From: Actinospica acidithermotolerans
GTDB taxonomy: Bacteria; Actinomycetota; Actinomycetes; Streptomycetales; Catenulisporaceae
Assembly (NCBI RefSeq): GCF_018139625.1
Contig: NZ_JAGSOH010000017.1
Coordinates: 1 to 64,000, forward strand
Length of the DNA: 64,000 nucleotides
Direction: 5' to 3'
Both the position numbers and the translations under genes were made by a program. Of this stretch, positions 61,068 to 64,000 are shown piece after piece. Below the pieces are notes generated by a model, which worked only from the letters and a program-made list of their open reading frames with translations, ran no database searches and was not told the origin of the DNA. Positions within the stretch are counted from its first letter, which is position 1; each line of letters opens with the position of its first letter.

Positions 61068-63188
61068 TCAGCCGATCGGCGGGAAGCCGGTGGGGGCGGT
61101 GAAGTCCTCCACCGGCTGGCCCTTCAGCGCGCCCGCCATCGCCTCCTGCCAGGTCGGCGCGGAGATGGTGGCGCCGAAGATCTGCTGGGCCCAGTACGTG
61201 CCGCCGACCGTCATGTAGCCCATGAAGTCGCCGCGCCGCGGGCTGATGAAGCCGGTCCAGACGGCGGTGGCCAGCTGCGGGGTGAAGCCGTCGAACCAGG
61301 TCGCGATCGACTGCGTCGTGGTGCCGGTCTTGCCGGCCGACGGGCGGTCCAGGCCCAGGCCCTGGGCGGTCGCTCCGGGCTGGGTGAGCACGCCTTCCAG
61401 CATCGCGGTCAGCTCGTTCGCCAGGTTGGGGTCGATGACCTGGGCGCAGTCCGGGTGCTCGGCCGGGTACTGGCGGCCGGTCAGGCCGGCGACCGCGGTG
61501 ATCACGTAGGGGCGGCAGTACACGCCGTGCGCGGCGACGGTCGCGTAGGCGGCGGCCATCTCGACCGGGGTGATCAGGTTCGTGCCCAGGGTGAACGAGG
61601 CGATCTGCTCCAGCGGGGATCCGGTGCCGGTGTCGTTGTCCAGGGTGACGCCCATCGATTGCGCGATCGTGGCGGGCAGGCACAGCCCGGTCTGCGTCTC
61701 CAGCGTCAGGAAGTAGGTGTTGACGGAGTACCAGTACGCCTCGGGCAGTGTGCCGGTGAAGCCCCTGCCGTCGTCGTTGTTCGGCGAGTAGCTGGCGGGC
61801 CAGATGATCGTCTTCGGGTGGCCTGGCACGCATACCGGCAGCCGCAGGCCGCCCTCGACCAGCGGGCTGGCCACGGTCAACTTCGTCGACGGGTCCCAGC
61901 CGTCCTCCAGCGCCGCGAGGCCCTCGAAGATCTTGAACGACGAGCCGGCCTGGTACCCGCCTCCGCCGCCGTGCGACGGATCCGCGGCCAGGTCCACGTA
62001 CGTCTCGCCGTAGCCGCTGCCCATCGGCTTCGACTGCGCGATCGCGGTGATGGCACCGGTTCCGGGCGTGATCATGGCCAGTGCGCTCGCGACCTTGTCG
62101 CCGGGATTGGTGTGGTCGGCGACGGCCTTCGCGCCGGACGCCTGGTCCTGCGGCACGAGCGTCGTCCTGACGACGAGTCCGCCCTCGTTCCACAGGTGCT
62201 CGCGCGCGGCCTTCGTCGATCCGTACGCCGTGTTGTCGATGAACGTGTCGTAGACGTAGGTGCAGAAGAACGCCTCGTTGCCCGCGCCCACGCAGCCGTC
62301 CGTCTCGTTGCCCGGGTTCAGGCCGAGCGGCTGCTTCTCGTCGGCGCCGGCCTGCTTCGCCGTCAGGTAGCCCTGCTTGGCCATGTCCGCGAGCACGAGG
62401 TTCCGGCGCTGGAGCACCGGGCCCGCGTTGGTGAACGGGTTGTACTGGCTCGGGCTGTTGACGATCGCGGCGAGCATCGCGGCCTGGTCGGCGTCGAGGT
62501 TCGCGGCCGACGTGCCGAAGTACGTCTGCGCCGCGACCTGCACGCCGTACGCGCCGTTGCCGTAGAAGATCAGGTTGAGGTAGCCGGAGAGCAGCTGATC
62601 CTTGCTCATCTCCTGCACGAGCGAGATCGCGTCGCGCAGCTCGGTGAGCTTGCGGGCGAACGTGTCCGCCTGCGCGGCGTCGCGCAGGCGCGTGTTGTCG
62701 CCGGCCTCCAGCTCCAGCGCGTTCTTCACGTACTGCTGCGCGATCGTCGAGCCGCCCTGGAGGCTGCCGCCGTTCGAGTTGTGGATCAGCGCGCGCAGCG
62801 TGCCCTTCAGGTCGATGCCGCCGTGCTGGTAGAAGCGCTGGTCCTCGACCGCCACTATCGCGTGCTGCATCAGAACGCTGATCTTCGAGAGCGGCACGAC
62901 CACCCGGTTGCTCTCGTTGTCCGGGTTCCAGGTCGTCGCGATCACCGAGCCGTCGGACGCCTCGATCGTGTTGCGCTGCGGCAGTTCCGGCAGTTGGAAG
63001 GCCGCGGGCAGCGTCAGGAAGTGGTCGGAGACGGCCTTCGCGCCCAGGCCCACGCCCGCCACGGCCGGCAGCACCATGCCCGCGACCAGGGCGCCGGCGA
63101 GCGCGCTGACCACGATGAAGGAGATCAGACCGATCAGGAATCCGGTGATCCGGTCGATGCCGCGCTGCACCCCGCCCGTGCTCGCCAT
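61068..63188 (-). CDS. Class A penicillin-binding protein (transglycosylase-transpeptidase)
   Basis: 706 aa. N-terminal membrane anchor (GFLIGLISFIVVSALAGALVAGMV). GT51 transglycosylase: AIVAVEDQRFYQHGGID (catalytic Glu of EDxxFxxHxG), GGSTIAQQYVKNA and DQLLSGYLNLIFYGNGAYG. Transpeptidase motifs: SSFK (catalytic Ser), SVN and KTGTT. Polymerises and cross-links peptidoglycan outside the membrane. Usual length. Followed after 186 nt by an ABC exporter gene on the same strand. Confidence 0.95.
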   Translation of the reverse strand: MASTGGVQRGIDRITGFLIGLISFIVVSALAGALVAGMVLPAVAGVGLGAKAVSDHFLTLPAAFQLPELPQRNTIEASDGSVIATTWNPDNESNRVVVPLSKISVLMQHAIVAVEDQRFYQHGGIDLKGTLRALIHNSNGGSLQGGSTIAQQYVKNALELEAGDNTRLRDAAQADTFARKLTELRDAISLVQEMSKDQLLSGYLNLIFYGNGAYGVQVAAQTYFGTSAANLDADQAAMLAAIVNSPSQYNPFTNAGPVLQRRNLVLADMAKQGYLTAKQAGADEKQPLGLNPGNETDGCVGAGNEAFFCTYVYDTFIDNTAYGSTKAAREHLWNEGGLVVRTTLVPQDQASGAKAVADHTNPGDKVASALAMITPGTGAITAIAQSKPMGSGYGETYVDLAADPSHGGGGGYQAGSSFKIFEGLAALEDGWDPSTKLTVASPLVEGGLRLPVCVPGHPKTIIWPASYSPNNDDGRGFTGTLPEAYWYSVNTYFLTLETQTGLCLPATIAQSMGVTLDNDTGTGSPLEQIASFTLGTNLITPVEMAAAYATVAAHGVYCRPYVITAVAGLTGRQYPAEHPDCAQVIDPNLANELTAMLEGVLTQPGATAQGLGLDRPSAGKTGTTTQSIATWFDGFTPQLATAVWTGFISPRRGDFMGYMTVGGTYWAQQIFGATISAPTWQEAMAGALKGQPVEDFTAPTGFPPIG

Positions 63189-63321
63189 GCCCTAGAGGTT
63201 AATCCCGTCGCACCCGCATGGGGAGGGCGTTCGGAGCAAAACGGCGGCGTACTGGCGGCGATTCGGTGCAGGCGGCCCTTCCATGAAGATCGTCGGGGCG
63301 CTCGTCGGACCCCGGAAGACG

Positions 63322-63353
63322 CCGCGGCGCCCGGTGGGAGCCGGGCGCCGCGG
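63322..63353. terminator. Perfect 13-bp hairpin
   Basis: CCGCGGCGCCCGG (63322-63334) pairs with 63341-63353; loop TGGGAG. Just after the stop of the leftward ABC gene. Confidence 0.8.
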
Positions 63354-63374
63354 ACTGCACTGCGATCTGTGCGC

Positions 63375-64000
63375 TTACTCGACCTCGGCCACGGCCTGCG
63401 CGAACTGCGCCTCGTACAGCCGCGCGTAGGCGCCGCCGACGTCCAGCAGCTGGTCGTGGGTGCCCTGCTCGACGATCCGGCCGTCCTCCATCACCAGGAT
63501 CAGGTCGGCGTCCCGGATCGTGGAGAGCCGGTGCGCGATCACGAAGCTGGTGCGGCCCTGGCGCAGCGAGTTCATCGCGCGCTGGATCAGCACCTCGGTG
63601 CGGGTGTCGACCGAGCTGGTCGCCTCGTCCAGGATCAGGATCGCCGGCTCGGCCAGGAAGGCCCGCGCGATCGTGATCAGCTGCCGCTCGCCCGCCGAGA
63701 CCGAGGAGGCCTCGTCGTCCAGGACGGTCTCGTAGCCGTCCGGCAGCGTGCGCACGAAGCGGTCCACGTGGGTGGCCTGCGCCGCCCGGACGATCTGCTC
63801 CCGCGTCGCCGACGGCACGCCGTAGGCGATGTTGTCCGCGATCGTGCCGCCGAACAGCCACGCGTCCTGCAGCACCATGCCGGTGCGCGAGCGCAGATCC
63901 TCGCGGGTCATCTTCGCGATGTCCACGCCGTCCAGGGTGATGCGGCCCTCGTCGATCTCGTAGAACCGCATCAGCAGGTTGACGAGGGTGGTCTTGCCGG
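63375..64000 (-). CDS. ABC exporter, C-terminal nucleotide-binding domain (cut by the window edge)
   Basis: 208 codons visible. From the window edge, which codes for [13 protein letters not shown] (Walker A end), it includes [21 protein letters not shown] (Q-loop region), [15 protein letters not shown] (signature SAGER), [15 protein letters not shown] (Walker B) and [20 protein letters not shown] (H-loop). This is the NBD of an MdlB/MsbA-type fused exporter; the TM domain lies outside the window. The 5' part is missing, so the start is not known. Confidence 0.93.
   Translation of the reverse strand, partial: GKTTLVNLLMRFYEIDEGRITLDGVDIAKMTREDLRSRTGMVLQDAWLFGGTIADNIAYGVPSATREQIVRAAQATHVDRFVRTLPDGYETVLDDEASSVSAGERQLITIARAFLAEPAILILDEATSSVDTRTEVLIQRAMNSLRQGRTSFVIAHRLSTIRDADLILVMEDGRIVEQGTHDQLLDVGGAYARLYEAQFAQAVAEVE

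Overview
The window is about 64 kb of a very GC-rich actinobacterial chromosome, with strong third-position G/C and many ATGA or GTGA gene overlaps. Several markers fit a filamentous soil actinomycete: an Scr1-type XRE regulator beside a DUF397 protein, an SAV2177-type methyltransferase, DasR-like operators in front of a chitinase, a degenerate helicase-less PriA next to def-fmt-rsmB-rpe, and a MerR-PP2C fusion. The G1-type acid peptidase and the plant-polymer genes suggest a Catenulispora- or Actinospica-like acid-soil organism. That genus-level guess is inference only.

Layout. 0-7 kb: housekeeping block priA, (hypothetical), def, fmt, rsmB, rpe. 7-9 kb: DUF397/XRE pair with a divergent SAM methyltransferase. 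9-18.5 kb: a large LuxR/AAA regulator, a small orphan protein, and a MoxR-DUF58-DUF4129 membrane operon read leftward. 18.5-25.4 kb: mixed genes (VOC protein, ArsR with a His-rich metal exporter, GNAT, DUF4349 lipoprotein, coaA, DUF2510 protein). 25.4-34.6 kb: MOSC protein, RecQ with a PRTase tail, YbaK, a sigma factor fused through a membrane anchor to a CAP domain, an XRE/TPR pair, and a G1 peptidase. 34.8-41.3 kb: glycosyltransferase, isochorismatase-like protein without its cysteine, AraC, GH18 chitinase, MazG, GNAT, PAP2.

41.5-59.1 kb is the most coherent region: a pectin and deoxysugar utilisation island built as two divergent operons around one 381-bp control region. Leftward run gntR, dapA-like aldolase, IlvD/Edd dehydratase, ABC importer (binding protein, ATPase, two permeases) and a GH28 polygalacturonase. 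Rightward run a secreted GH28 polygalacturonase, a secreted CE8-GH28 bifunctional enzyme, L-fuconate dehydratase, SDR dehydrogenase, L-fucose dehydrogenase-type AKR and L-fuconolactonase. Together they could break down pectin outside the cell, import the products and oxidise neutral/deoxy sugars by a non-phosphorylative route. Two copies of a TCTCRTATACGAYGT motif in the control region are candidate GntR operators, and a long hairpin covers the Shine-Dalgarno sequence of the fuconate dehydratase gene. The window ends with a MerR-PP2C fusion, a class A PBP and the C-terminal part of an ABC exporter cut by the window edge.

A second theme runs through the window. At three separate gene ends, units of 93, 112 and 122 bp are repeated in tandem four or five times. 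The units are unrelated to each other, but each is made from the local gene end or gene junction. Weaker, decayed short repeats occur at several other gene ends.
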